A stretch of DNA of 64,000 nt from Mastigias papua. Taxonomy: Eukaryota; Cnidaria; Scyphozoa; Rhizostomeae; Mastigiidae. A program made the translations under genes and the position numbers. Of the stretch, positions 36,297 to 49,154 are shown one piece after another (the stretch's first letter is position 1; each line of letters opens with the position of its first letter). The DNA is taken from positions 11,105,205-11,169,204 of the forward strand of contig OZ025276.1 of the NCBI GenBank assembly GCA_964019165.1. Reading direction: 5' to 3'. The notes under the pieces were generated by a model. That model ran no database searches and had not been told where the DNA came from. It saw only the letters and a program-made list of their open reading frames with translations.

Positions 36297-39200
36297 ATGG
36301 AGCATCAACCACTTTGCAGGCCAGTTGACGATGGTGATTACGAATACAGTGCAATAAATGACCATGGCAATGATGATAGCAGTAGACTGTCCTTGCCTAA
36401 GTTAGAAGGGTCCTATCTTTTTGAGGAAGCCATCGCTTCAACTGGAACTGGAAGTTTCCATTATCTTTTGCTGTGTGTGTGTGGCTGGGCTTTGGCATCA
36501 GATTCTGTCGAGATCCAGGTATGGCTAATGATTTATTACGCTCTATTTTTCCAGTTCAATATTTCATTTTTTTTTTATTAGCGATCTGTCTTTTGGAAGT
36601 AGCAATGTTGCTCAATGTCAAAGTAGTTGGATTCACGGAGAAAATACTTTATTTCAGTTTAATAGTAGGTCACTCGAATTTATAAAATAGTCACTGGTGA
36701 ATACTGGTCTCCGAACTTTGTACTTTTAGGTCTCTAGATCCTTTTTGGTATTTTTTTATTACTTTGTATGAATTCGTATTATTTTCATTATTTAGGAAAT
36801 ACACTATTGAACAGTAGAAGTAAAATTCACTCCATCGAAACTAAGCGGTGTACCTTGTAGAAAAATCTGTGAGAGTATGCGTGTCAGATAAGTGTTCCTT
36901 ATGCTTACCTCTACTGCCCTTTCCATCATCAGTGAACTTTGACACCAACACTCTATAGCAGCTCTATTGATCAAAAGTCTTCTCCTAGTTATTTCTCCAC
37001 CTCAGAACTACTAACTGACCCCAGATAGAGTGGAATGGGTCAGAAGAGTGTCTAAAATTGCATGGAGATTGGATTTTACAGGCCCAAAAAGCATAAAGCT
37101 ATATGGTAATAGACAGGATAGAAACAAAGTAGCAACAACTGTAAAAGTCATTCACAGATTTCTTTGCTGATACTTAAAGGTCCTAATGATAGGTAAATTT
37201 CCCAGCAAGAAATCAACTCTCAAGTTTTGAAAGGTGCATGCAAGAGTTCTCAATGTCAGTTTGTCATATGGCTGGATAATGTTTTGAAAGATAATTTTAG
37301 GTGACTTCTATTCGAGACCTTTGTGTATGTAATTGAGAAAGACATGTATGGAAATTGATAACAGAGCCATGCTCTATCATTTTCAATATGCTTAGACCAA
37401 TCTGTGACCATCAAAAGATCAGATCATACTCTTATGAATACAGTATGAAATGAATATGGTATCAAGTAAGCACCCCAGCATTATATGATTCCACACCAGA
37501 TTGATACTGAGGGTGTTGTTTCTATTGTTTCTGCTGGCCTAATAATCAATCCAGTATGAAATAATATAAAATTGCTGTTGCGGTTTGGGGTTTTTGTATG
37601 ATACTATATTCATTTCATCAGAAGATCTTACTTTCAGAAGTTTCCATTATGAAAAAGAATCTCAAGTGGTTTGACCTATTACTGAACCCTGAATAAAGAT
37701 ATTTGGCACATTCCAGATATTACTGTCAACAAGGGAAATGAATACCACTGGACATGTAATTAATCACTCCTGAATGGACTTTTGGGAACATGTCTGTGCC
37801 AAGCTTTGAAAGCCCTGTAATACACAATTAGCAAAAGATTTGTGAATATGTTAGATAGATAAAGTAGATAACCTAGAATTCGTCAAAAGCTACTTGACTT
37901 TTAGTGTTCTCTGTGAGTTATACACTGTGCTTTGGTTTTGTCATACACCATATAGCTATCAAAATCAGGTTGTGTCACTTTGTTTGTAGGCTGTCTCATT
38001 TGTGCTTCCATCAGCTTGTGATCTCCACTTAACATCAAATGAAAAAGGCTGGCTGAATGCAATAATATTTGTTGGTATGATTATTGGTGGTTATAGCTTT
38101 GGTGGGGTGGCTGACATAAAGGTGAGATGTAGCCTCTAAGGTAAAAGCCCAGAATTTTTAATTAAATATGGAAAGGAACCCTATGGCCATTCCTTACATG
38201 GATGAAAAAGGAGGGAATTCAGAATTGAAACATGCCAAAGGCAGGGAGTGTATTATTGAAACTATTGATAAAGTAGTACACTATATTATAGTTTTTAGTT
38301 AAATAAATATTGGATGGCATGCAAGACATTAATGAACTACAAAAATGGCAGGAGCACATGCTTGAAGCATAAGAGTCACAAGTTGTTCAATTGTAGACCC
38401 ATCATGTTGTTGTAGTTTGATGGTTTAAATCTGTCACCAAATTTTTATGTAGCATGAGGATTATGATCAAATTTGTAATACATTTCATTCTGAACTTGGA
38501 TAGATGCAGTCTTTGAAGTGTATTTTCTATTCCAAAAACCTGTGAACCCACAAACTTTTGATGCCTTCCTTTTTCATGATTCTTTTGTTCTTTGCTAGCA
38601 GATGTGAAGCCTATATTAGGATGCTTTGTAAGAATATCAGACCTTATCAGAGTGCACCCTAGTGAAAGAATATGTTTCTATTAAAATGAGAAATTATCAG
38701 ATTCTGTTGTAATTTAGTGTAATGGTATTGTAAAGCTCAATTAGGACCAAAATCAGAGACAAATGATTACTTTGTGAATCTAATTTCAGTTTTATCTCTG
38801 AAATAGTTTGTTCATTTATTTTTCTCTTGTATGGCTATCAGCCTAAATGTTTACACTTTTCTTCACATATTTCAAGTAGTTTTTTTAACTATAATATCTT
38901 TGTGTGCAAGCTATTCTGTTCAGTGATACTTGAAAGTCCAATGAAAGCACAACCAATAATCATGAAATTCTTTGAGGAAAAGAAACATATGCACATAGAT
39001 GAGAATTATGATCTTTGCATTCTGCTAAGTGGCAGAAAATTTGTGTATGGAAGAACAGGGGTCACAAATAGCAGTTATAAATGTGTTTTGCCATATCTAT
39101 ATAAGAATAGAGCATTTCATTGAGAAACTTTGGTCTGGCATGGTTGCATTATCAGCTTATATGCATAGCAGCTAAAATTATAGATTAATGTAGAATGACA

Positions 39201-42200
39201 CATATGGCAAGTCCTAATGCCTAACAATACCAGAAATACCTAATAGGTAGTTAGATGTAGGCCAGTAACATATCAAAGCTTTTCATCTAGCTACTTACTG
39301 CAGCATCTTTATAGCAATATTCTGTATTGTGTTACTTTTGAATATTAACTATTGCTGTGAAAACCAATTCCATCCTCTTGCAGGGTCGTCGCTTTGTATT
39401 GATGTGGTCAATGACAATCAATGGGCTTTTTGCACTGGCTTCTTCCTTTGCTGATCATTACCTCATGTTTCTTTTCTTCAGAATGATGAGTGGGGTTGGG
39501 TAGGTTCTATGCTGACTTTTGTGATTTTAACTGTTGTAAGTCCAACGTGTTCCAGAAGCACTGGAGGAAACTGGTGATATGAGTTATTATGTTTGTGAAG
39601 TCAGAGTAAGAATGAGATACCCTTAGAGTGTTATAAGCAATAGCTGCTAATGAAAAAGTATTGTGCTGGCTTTTCAGCCTACTCATTTCCATTAGAAGAT
39701 TGCCACTGCATCGTGTTACATGTGATAACTGCTCAGTGCTGTAATGGAATCATGTACACTCCAGTCTGCTCATAGATTAAGTAAGTTTGTTTTTTGATAC
39801 TTTTTAATACATGTAATGTGCTCTTTTTTTAGTGTTGGAGCTGCAATGCCAGTTGTCTTCTCATATTTTACTGAATTCCTTTCTCTTGACAAACGTGGTC
39901 CATGGATTGGCCTCTTAGCAAGTTTTTGGATGATTGGGAATATTATGACTGCAGGTATTGCATGGTTTATCATTCCAAAACTGCAGCTAGGTGCACCAGT
40001 TGGAGATATTTTCTTTGGAAGTTGGAGAATTTTTGTTGCCATTTGTTCTGCTCCAAGTATCACATCAGCTATATTTATTTTTTTGATGCCAGAGAGCCCC
40101 AAGTTCTTGGAAAAGGTAATGGAGAGATCATTTTGCATCATAACTAGTTATCCATAGATTTCTATGGAATTTTTAATCTTGTTTTTGATTCAAATCAATA
40201 AAGCAAATGGATCAATGGAACAACCTGTCTCTAGTCAATGCTTACCAACTGTGTTTACATATGCCCAGAATTAGGAGATGTATTTATTTCAATGCACCTG
40301 TGTATATTTGAAGACCATTTTTATCACCTTAATAAAAACTAAAATATATGCACTTGATGTTGATGTGATTTGGAGAACCTTGGGTTTTTAGTTTCAGATT
40401 AATTAAGACCAGATTTGTTTAATTTCGATTCACAGGTTGGTAAGCATGAAGAGGCTGCAAATGTGCTAATCAAAGTATACAAGATGAACAATCCAAAGAA
40501 AAAAAATTCAATCCCAGTTCAGGTACCTAGTTGTTTTTCCCAATTATCCTTTGTAGTGCCAATTTCTATGCCTCTTTCATCAATTCACTCTTCTCTTCGC
40601 TTAATATAATAGAGTTTTAAGATATTGCATATAGGATTTAAAATTTTAGTTTTATATATCTTATCTTTTGATTTATATTTGAAGTATTTTTTCTTTTTTA
40701 GTTTCTTTTACTTGATGATTTGTGAAGCAGTTGAGATATTTACCTAACTAAAACTTATACTCTATTATTCTTAATGATAATGAGAATAGTACCCTACACT
40801 TCTGTTACTTTGCCCTACATTTCTTCCTTTTTGTGTTCACAATCTTCTTAGTAGATTGCTTCGGTTGTGTGTATCTCTTCATAGTAAGTCCATTCGGGCA
40901 ATATAGAAGGTTGATCTAACTCTCTTTCTGTCAGCTTTTGTTGAAAACCTACTCTATTTTAATAGATTATATAGTGTACTTGAAAAGTATTGAATTTCAT
41001 GAAACCTATTCTTATTTGGACAATAGTATGGTGTACGCAGGATCAAACTCAGCCATACAGAGACCATCAACTTATGACAGTATTACGGCAGTCTGTCATC
41101 TCAACAGCCACTAGAAATTGGAAGGCATTAGGGTGCCAGCATGACTGCTCTTGTTCCCGAATTGTGCTTCTTCTCTCAGGATCTTCAAACCATGGCACTA
41201 TTCTCTTATTCTATTTGACCTTAATACAATTTCCTTCCTTGAAAAGCTAGATGGTTCAAGTGTCTAGATTCCGAGCATTTTCCTTCAAAATATATTTTCG
41301 TTCTTTTCATGCCTGTGGCGAGATTGCCTCTCCTAGTTTTGCTTTTTTTCTATTTTGTCGCTGTCCTTCGCAGTTTGACATATCTACATTACTTAGTTTG
41401 CGTCACATACAAAATATTAAACAAAGAATCTGCTGATAGTATTGAAGCTTTGCTTGTTTGGCGGCACAATTTGAATAATTTATATCTATTGAACATGCAA
41501 TTTAACACCCGTCTGTAGTTTGAGTATTTGCTGTGATTCTTTTACAGATTGAAAATTTCTCTGCATATTGTGAAGAGGCATGTTTGATACGTGAGGCCGG
41601 GGAATTGATCAAGAGGAGTGAACGTGATGACTATGAACGATGTGGAGAAAATCTTCAAAGGACAATTAGACGTGTATGGAGACCCTTTCAGACAAATGTC
41701 TTCGTTTTGGTGTCATTTCTAGAGCATTAAGACCCAATATGATATAGATAATATCTATGATCTCACTCATGTTTGAAGCCTAATTGGAAAGTGTATAGAG
41801 AGAGAGAGAGAGAGCCACGCCATGATTTTTCATGAAATCTCGAAAGAGTTTCCTTCTTTTAAAAGGGATTATTCTCTAACCTAGCAGAATTGCAGATGTT
41901 TTAGCTGTAAGATCCAATTTTGAAGTTGTGGAAAAGTTGCAGTTTTTAGCTTACACTACAATGTTACCATTTGTTGTTTATCAGATTCTCCAGTCCACGA
42001 AAGAGCTCTTTAAACAACCATTCACATCTCGGACATGGATCTCGATCTTTATTTGGTATACATTATCATTTGGGTAGGTGTGAGCCCTGTTCTTTAGCTC
42101 GCTGATCCGAGATCTCTTCCATTGACATTTGTTCATTTTGTTCCTCCTAGCTCATCATCATTATCATTATCATCATCATAAGCTTATTTGACTCTGCATG

Positions 42201-45200
42201 AGTGAACAGAATAAGAAAAGTCGAATTGGTTTTTTTACTAGTACAATGCAGTGGGAGTTATATTTTTACTAGTATCTATCTGTTTACAGTTATCTACATG
42301 TTTATTCTATAGAAAAAGTTGTAGATGTAAGGTTTTTTGTTGATTTTTTTATATTTTGTTGATAGTTGGTTGTGATTAGCTTTAAAGTTATATCGCTTTG
42401 CTAGCCTTAGATGAATTATTAATATTGTGGTTATTATGGTTTTTGTATTAATTCTATTATTATTATAATTATTTTTAGAATTTTCGTTGCATGTTTTCCT
42501 GCATTTATTGCCGATATCTTTGTGATAATATGAATGACGATAGTGAAAAGTTGCACCTGTAGCGACAGTATTGATTCGTTGTATGCTAACTAGACACGAT
42601 GAAGTTTATAGTTGTATGTAGGGAAATTTGAAAATGAAGTAAAGTTTTTGTTATATTTTGTCTCTCTAGATTTTACGGACTGTGGATGTGGTTTCCTGAA
42701 CTGTTTCAGAGGATTCAGAGTGGGCAGTCACAGTGCAGCAGATCTGCTGGTCCCACAAATGTCAAAAATCCAATGGCTAACATGACATGCGAGGAAAAAG
42801 TTGCACATGATGATCGAATCTATTTTGAATCATTTCTTGTTGCATTGTCGAACCTTCCAGGCAATGTTATCATGATCATCCTTGTTAATAGAATCGGTAG
42901 AAGGAAGCTGCTAGGTAAGAATAATATTTTTCTTCTTATTTCTCTCTTTTTCCTTTAAGTTACAGTACGCCGACCAGTTCATGTTGGCACATAAGCAGCC
43001 GAAAAAGTTATGGACTTTTGTTTTAGGCATGATAATCTCAGAAAGTCAGGTGAGGTTAAGTGCACAAACTTTTTCAGTAATGTATTATATTAGGACATAC
43101 CGTAAATCCTCGAATTAGCCTCCTTGGGGGCTTATTTCTTTCTGATACTTTTTGGGTAGGGGCTTATTCGACAGGGGCTATAAAAATGTTTGACAATTCT
43201 CGCATAAAAAGCTCATTGCCAAGGCTCCTTTCTCCATAATATTACAAGAACAGCTAGATTTAAGAATTTGTCTTTATTAAAGTCTTCATCATCATCTGGA
43301 GTGGGTGCTTTTTCGAGGGGGGGGGGGGCAATTCGAGGATGTACATTGTGTGAAAACCGAATCAATGAGAATAATCTGAAAGTCTTTTACACCTTGGTTA
43401 ATGTTGACGTTATAGATGTAATGATAGTAAGTATGGAAATTGTGTCTCTCTTCCTCAATGTTGCAGAAAAAGTATTAGATATGAATTGTGTTTTTTTATG
43501 TTTTTTTACAGCTGCTTCCATGGTGATTTGCGGAATTAGTGTCTTCTTTTTCTGGTTTGTGACAACAAGAACACATATGATAATAGTCTCGTGTGTCTTT
43601 TCTGGACTTGCAACTTCCGGTTGGAATGCATTAGATGTTCTATCAATGGAATTGTATCCAACGAATTTTAGGTTTGTACCAACTAACAAATGGCTCAAAT
43701 CATGATTGGCTGTTAGTGGGATCCCCTATTTAGAATTATCGAGATACTGACCAATGAAATGTCCAGGTTTGATCAATATTTTAGATGATTCCCAAAGTGG
43801 GGATTATGCTAGCAGCTGCTCAAGATTTGAGCCCAATTCTATACTGAATTACTATGCTTAAGATCAAATAAATTTAATTAGTTTCACATTCCTAAATATT
43901 GTGAGGAGGGGAACTCTTGATCTATCCTAAAGCAAGTTATTTATCAGAAAATATTCCCTCGTAGAAATTGTTTTAAAGAATAGAAATTCTTTGGATAGTA
44001 GGTATCTGAGAAGAAAGAATTTATTCAGTAGTTTGTTCCAATCACCCGCTGCAATCTCAATTTTGGTGTTTCGTTTGTTCCTATTCTACTTCATTTCATT
44101 TTGCCGGACAATCCCGTCATAATTACGCCTTTATTTTGTGATGCTTTGTATGTAGCCGATTTTTTTGATGAACTCTTGGAGAAATTCCTATCGATAAGCA
44201 TTTCTGCAGATGGAGCGATCTCAGAATCAGCCAAGTTTAATACCCGTTTGGTACACAGTTTACTTCTTCCGCCAAAGCTTAATGGGATAATTTCGCGTTA
44301 CTTTCATCTGGAGAATCACTCTTGCCATAAGAGTTTCTTACTTCGATTGATGCTTGATATCAATGAAAATAGTGACATATACAATAGATTCAATATATAG
44401 GGGGGGGGGGAGGCGTGGTAACTTAGAAGTACGTACGCACGGGGGAGAGGGATACCTTCAAAACCTCCGCAACGTACAAAAGTGTACAAGAGTGGAGGGG
44501 GGTCCAAAATCGATAAATATTGAGTGTACGTACTTTTTGGATGGTACTTATGTTGACTGCTACAAATTTACAAATTTGCAACTTTAATGCTTAATATAGC
44601 GCAGTTTTGATCAAGCATCTTCATCTGCGCTTTAAAATTTCTAGACGTAATGTGGATTAAACTAAAAAGAAAAAATATCCTAAATAAATATGTACATATA
44701 AATGTATATATGATATAATGTATATGATATATACTGTGTATATATTCCAAAACTGTATGAGAAATTTGGTGATTGTTGAAGTTGTTGTTTGTATTTGTAT
44801 TTCATATCAATGCATTGATATGAAATACAAACAACAACTTAAACAATCATCAAATTTCTCCTACAGTTGCAATGGTTAGCAACAGCAGTTGAATTATGCT
44901 GTTTTTAATAGTTGATGCCAAGTATTATTGCTAGGTCAAACTTACGTTTTCAGGCCACCTCTTTCGAGCTCTTGAATACCTATCTGTCCCTTGCCAGTCT
45001 TGGCATTTGAACATCTCTAGAATATTTTGCGTCTATCTGTATTATCATGTTAGTGTGAAGCGTTTCAATGATGAGTTATTTCAAGTCGTAGCTTTATAGC
45101 GAAGCTTGATACTTTTGTAGAAGACGCTTCTCATTATCTTAAGTGTGTAAAATTGTTTTAGGTCGACAGCTTTTGGAATCCAAGCCGGAGTCGGGCGAAT

Positions 45201-45345
45201 TGGCGCCATTATGGCAAATCAGATCTTTGGATTACTAGTTGACGTCCATTGTGCAATTCCTTTATTCCTTGTGGCCTCATTACTATCAGCTGGAGGGTTA
45301 ACGGCATTGCGACTACCAAAGACAGAAGGTGAAGCATTAGGCTGA
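36297..45345 (+). CDS. SV2-like major facilitator transporter, ten exons, short luminal loop
   Basis: Exons 36297-36518, 37990-38121, 39384-39499, 39833-40115, 40436-40522, 41548-41673, 41985-42073, 42670-42914, 43512-43671, 45162-45345. All have GT-AG borders and phases agree throughout, giving about 548 residues. The MFS signature GGYSFGGVADIKGRR joins exons 2 and 3. SV2-type segments follow: MPVVFSYFTEFLSLDKRG, GSWRIFVAICSAPS, MPESPKFLEKVGKHEEA, LPGNVIMIILVNRIGRR, GWNALDVLSMELYPTNFRST. About 12 transmembrane helices are expected. Vertebrate SV2 (about 740 aa) carries a large pentapeptide-rich luminal domain between helices 7 and 8; here that loop is only about 50 residues, with one NMT glycosylation site. 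SV2 acts in synaptic vesicle membranes; SVOP-type relatives are organellar transporters; the substrate here is unknown. Start chosen at MEHQPL; an AATAAA pair follows at 45,386-45,395. Confidence 0.9.
36519..37989. other. First intron of the SV2-like gene, nothing recognised
   Basis: AT-rich, about 1.5 kb, no clear repeat or exon. The next intron (38,122-39,383) likewise contains only an accidental 98-codon frame without family-like sequence. Confidence 0.45.
41796..41815. repeat. Short (GA)n microsatellite
   Basis: About ten GA dinucleotides in the intron after SV2-like exon 6. Confidence 0.9.
43097..43344. mobile_element. MITE with CGTAAATCCTCGAATT ends
   Basis: The left end ACCGTAAATCCTCGAATTAG is mirrored by the right end (CAATTCGAGGATGTAC), and the interior holds GGGGCTTATT-like blocks and a run of G. 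It lies in the intron between SV2-like exons 8 and 9. A diverged relative with CATAAATCCTCGAG / TTTGAGGACTGCAG ends is at about 60,718-61,003. The ORF at 43,268 crosses its end and joins intron sequence to real exon 9; only the exon is coding. Confidence 0.7.
44751..44870. repeat. 120-bp near-perfect palindrome (hairpin) in an SV2-like intron
   Basis: The sequence around TATCAATGCATTGATA (centre about 44,812/44,813) is palindromic outwards for about 55-60 bp per arm. The left arm includes GAGAAATTTGGTGATTGTTG and TTGTTGTTTGTATTTGTATT; the right arm includes AATACAAACAACAACTT and AACAATCATCAAATTTCTC. There is almost no loop. It lies in the last intron (43,672-45,161). It could be a foldback element or a source of double-stranded or hairpin RNA. 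Confidence 0.85.
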
Positions 45346-46622
45346 GTCCTCTGTTTTCCGCTGAACAGCATTATTGTGACTTTCAAATAAATAAATATTA
45401 AGTCAGAAAACCATGAATATCTACAAGTCATCATCAACATAATCTACATGATCAACATTGTCTTCATAGTCACCATCTTTCGCATCATTGTAATCATCAT
45501 TATCATTCATATCGTATCAATGGGGTTTTTGCTATACTTTTGTAAATGGTAAATGTATATTATCCATAGAATTGAATTGAGCAAATAACAGATCAGTTTC
45601 ATTGCGCCTTAGTTTTATGTCAAAGCACAAATTACCTTCTTTGTATAGACACACTTTGCAAGAGGTATCAAGTCGCATTTTCATAATCAAGCAATTTGAT
45701 ACTAATCCTAAGCTGAGCATAGAAAATATGGATAGTCTCAAGTATGAGTTCACCGAGGTTCGAGCATTTTTCTGGTTCTCATGGTTGAGTGAATGCAATT
45801 TTTTGTAACTTTGCTTTAAAATTGAAAAGCCTACATTATCAGTACTTTTCTTTTTATATTTGCAGGGATGCCTACGCTGGGGGCAGGGGGCAGCTGCCCC
45901 TTCTGCCCTGTTCCAAGGACTTTATTTTAGTGCATAGATGTATATGATGCGCCCTCAATAGGAACCTTGCCCCCTGCCCTCGGTGCGGGCAGGCGTCCCT
46001 GTATTTTTGTAATGGGACGATATTTTAATGTAGTAGTAGTTATGAGTTCCAGTCACTGGTGATATTATCCGGTCTGAGTTCTCCCAGAATCACCTTCCAA
46101 ATTTCCAAATTAACCATAAGTGATTTTACTGGGTGAGAAATTGAAGTAAAAAGTAAGGATTTCATCTGGGGAATGGAGATTTTCGGTCATATTCTACAGA
46201 TACATCAAAGTTTTTTACTGCTGACCATTCCACCCGATAAAGACGGAAAGCCTCTCGCAATAACTAGAAAACATGATTTTGTGGTAAATATGTTTGAGCA
46301 TATCTCAATGTTGTATAACTGATTTAGGGTACATGAGACCTCAGGGAATCTCTTGAGTTTTACAAGTGCTTTGTGATGGGCATCAACAGTAGAGATTCTA
46401 AAACTGAATCAATTTGAATTGTCTCTTAGTTGTTTTATTCATTTTTTTCATCACCTAATTTCAATGTCAATATTTTTGATGGAAAAAGTCGAAAATAATG
46501 GACAATCGTGAACAATCGGTCCATTTCTTTTTTATTCAACAGCAAGCAAGTGGTTGTTTTTTATCGTGATGTAGATGAACTAAAGAATATATAGAATTTC
46601 AAAGCAAGTGGAATTACAGTAA
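45346..46622. other. 3' flank of the SV2-like gene and non-coding DNA
   Basis: Overlapping AATAAA signals at 45,386-45,395 lie about 40 bp after the SV2-like stop codon. The rest holds short frames without family-like sequence, and a GC-rich patch at 45,865-46,000 with an imperfect inverted repeat (GGCAGCTGCCCC / CCCTGCCCTCGGTGCGGGCAGG region). Confidence 0.5.
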
Positions 46623-46630
46623 CATGGTCC

Positions 46631-46918
46631 CAGAGTCCAGAAAAGTCACGGCTCCACGGTTCTGAACCGGAGGAAAATTTTGCTCTTTATGACGTATTTG
46701 AGGAAGGTTCGGAAATTTGTATCTACAATCCAGTTTCAGCAAAGTTTTTATATAACGCGACATCAACTGTGAAGAGCATAGCCCACTTACAGTAAAAGCT
46801 TTCGAGACATACCCTATGCAGAGTTCAAAAACTTTGGCTAGCTTTGATACATAAAAGAGGAAGGTTTATGATGAAGATTTGACTGCCGGAGGAAGGTTGG
46901 GCATTTTTCTGGACTCTG
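46631..46918. mobile_element. hAT-type MITE (CAGAGTCCAG family), intact, 288 bp
   Basis: Terminal inverted repeats CAGAGTCCAGAAAA ... TTTTCTGGACTCTG are flanked by a perfect 8-bp duplication CATGGTCC (46,623-46,630 and 46,919-46,926). The CAG...CTG ends and 8-bp duplication are the hallmarks of hAT elements. There are subterminal repeats of the CCGGAGGAA type at both ends, and no coding capacity, so a related autonomous hAT transposase must act or have acted in trans. Confidence 0.92.
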
Positions 46919-46926
46919 CATGGTCC

Positions 46927-48538
46927 CAGTGTTTCTTTGACAAGAACAGAACATGTCTTCGGTTACAAGCCAAAGCGAGAGACTGGATTGACATTTTCGA
47001 AGTCGCAGAGAATGTGAATTGTAGAAACTTGTGAAAGTATTTTGCATCGTAAAGAATTTGTGTGGAATGCATTTGTTTGCACCAGACAAAAGAGATATGA
47101 TGAGAGCAAAATATATTAATGAAACTTGCAATCGTAGCTGTTGCTGACAGATAAGATAGCAATTTATTTTGTCAACAAATCAGCAATGGAAGAAAAAGAG
47201 AAAATTTGTTTTGCGATACCAGCGGCACCCATGTAAGCTTAGCAGCCCCTGCGCTGCGCTTTTTCGTATCATACAGGTATGTATTTGCGAAGGCTAATGA
47301 TGAAAAACGACTTATCATGACGTAATTCGCTTAATTCCTATCTATTGATCACTCTACTGTACGATCTTTGTAGTTTTCAGGATAACACAAAGGAATTACC
47401 AAGGCATGGAAATTTAATTCAACTAGAACTTTCAGCAATGCGGCTACAGCATGCAGTTCACATGAGGTGATTAGAGAAAAGCAAAGCCGGAGCGTATCTT
47501 GTGTTGTTTATCAACAGAATTTCACGTGATCCAGGTAAGTTTACTTTCTCTCTAGCCTACACGGTGAAAACTTAATGATCTTGGATTTTATAAATGTAAC
47601 GTTAGTAGGTAAATAGTGAGTTGTACACTGTACAAAAACGAGCTTTCTTGTCATTGCATCACATTTCAGCAAGTTAGAACATTTGTACAGTGGCTGTTCT
47701 AAGCAGGGGTGGCGCTAGAACCGAAAACTTGATATGACGACAGATCCAGAATAGCAAATTTGAAAATGAATTACTGACAAAATTTTGTACTACTTCATAT
47801 TGACTTTAGCTACCAATGTGTGTTTTCTACTTGCAAAATTGCTAACCATAAGTGGGATAGGTGTAAAGTTTGAGGGTGTGGAGCAAAGCGCCCGGGAAAA
47901 TTTTTAACATAACAGCCTTTCGATCTAAGGGAAACACCCTTTGTAAATACAGTGATACTCCTACTCTAGGTAGAATCTGAAGATGAATTAAATGATATGA
48001 TTATTCAAAGTATCAATAGATCTTGTGACTTTTTTGGACTAATGCAGAGTTGCAATTCTAAGAGTACAAAATAATAATCTTACGCCTCTCAGGACACCAA
48101 GTGCCGACAATTTTTTTTGCATTATGCTGCCAACGGGGTGTCATTAGGACATTTTGGGGAGTTTAAAGCCAAATCATAGGATAAGAGACTCCAATGACGT
48201 TCTGCTCGACAAAATCTCAAAGGCTCAATCAGAGGCAGGCGTGGGCATGTGTTGAAAATGTTGAGCATTTGCAAAAAAGGAGACCTTTACATATTATAGG
48301 TACTAGGGGCCTGGGGGCGTGCTGAAGTAGAGGGTGTGGGAATACCTCATCCCTCACTTTTTGCAGAAGCCGTCGGTAATCTTTTAAGTAAAAGTTGGCA
48401 TAGTGATCATAGCTTGCTCAAACTTGTCGGTGACTTGTTTTTACCGCATCCCCTATTCAAAAGTCCTTCGGCACGCACTGACAAGTACGTGCAATTATTA
48501 GAAATGAAACGCATTACGTAGCAATTTATGTAGAGAAT
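46927..48538. other. Non-coding intergenic DNA
   Basis: About 1.6 kb with no recognisable exon or repeat boundary. The 61-codon frame at 48,336 shows no family-like features. Confidence 0.45.
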
Positions 48539-48546
48539 AGCTAAAC

Positions 48547-48836
48547 CAGAGTCCAGAAAAATGCCCAACCTTCCTCCGGCTGTCAAATCTTCATCATAAA
48601 CCTTCCTCTTCTAAGACTATCAAAACTAGCCAAGTTTTTGAACTTAATATTGGGTATTTCTTGGAAGCTTTAACTGTAAATGGGCTATGCCTTTCATGGT
48701 CGATGTTGCATAATATGAAAACTTTGCTGAAACTGGATTGTCGATACAAATTTCAAAACCTTCCTCAAATACGATATAAAGAGCAAAATTTTCCTCCGGC
48801 TCAGAGCCGTGGAGCCGTGACTTTTTCTGGACTCTG
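48547..48836. mobile_element. hAT-type MITE (CAGAGTCCAG family), intact, inverted relative to 46.6 kb
   Basis: Same family as 46,631-46,918 in the opposite orientation, 290 bp, with a perfect 8-bp target duplication AGCTAAAC (48,539-48,546 and 48,837-48,844). Internal blocks (GATTTGACNGCCGGAGGAAG in reverse, AACTTTGCTGAAACTGGATT) match the other copies. Confidence 0.92.
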
Positions 48837-49154
48837 AGCTAAACATGTAAGCAATCGCGAGCATATACAGTCAAATGATTTGCTCGTGTTTCTCAGATAA
48901 GGAAATGCCTTATAAGGAATCTAAATTTGAAAGTTTGGGAACTTGTACTTTTAAAGACAAGTTTGGGTTGGGAACAAGTTTGGGAACTTGTTCTTTAAAG
49001 GACTTTCTAATTTCAAATAGTATTATTACTGCATCCAGTCGCATATTACGAAGCCAATCCCATTAATTGCAATCAAATTTGCATGAATTGTTCATAATCC
49101 CAGTAGCAGTGTTTGATAGAGGGGGTTGCATTGGAACTTAATACGTCTATAGTA

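Noticed and set aside
38827..39123. 98-codon frame as an extra SV2-like exon
   Set aside because: It lies between exons that already join in phase and has no transporter-like sequence.
45865..46000. GC-rich patch as a CpG-type promoter
   Set aside because: It is an imperfect inverted repeat of CCCCTGCCC blocks downstream of a gene end; no coding region starts from it.
46838..47162. Two overlapping minus-strand frames of 97-98 codons
   Set aside because: They run across the end of the hAT MITE into intergenic DNA and show no protein-like features.
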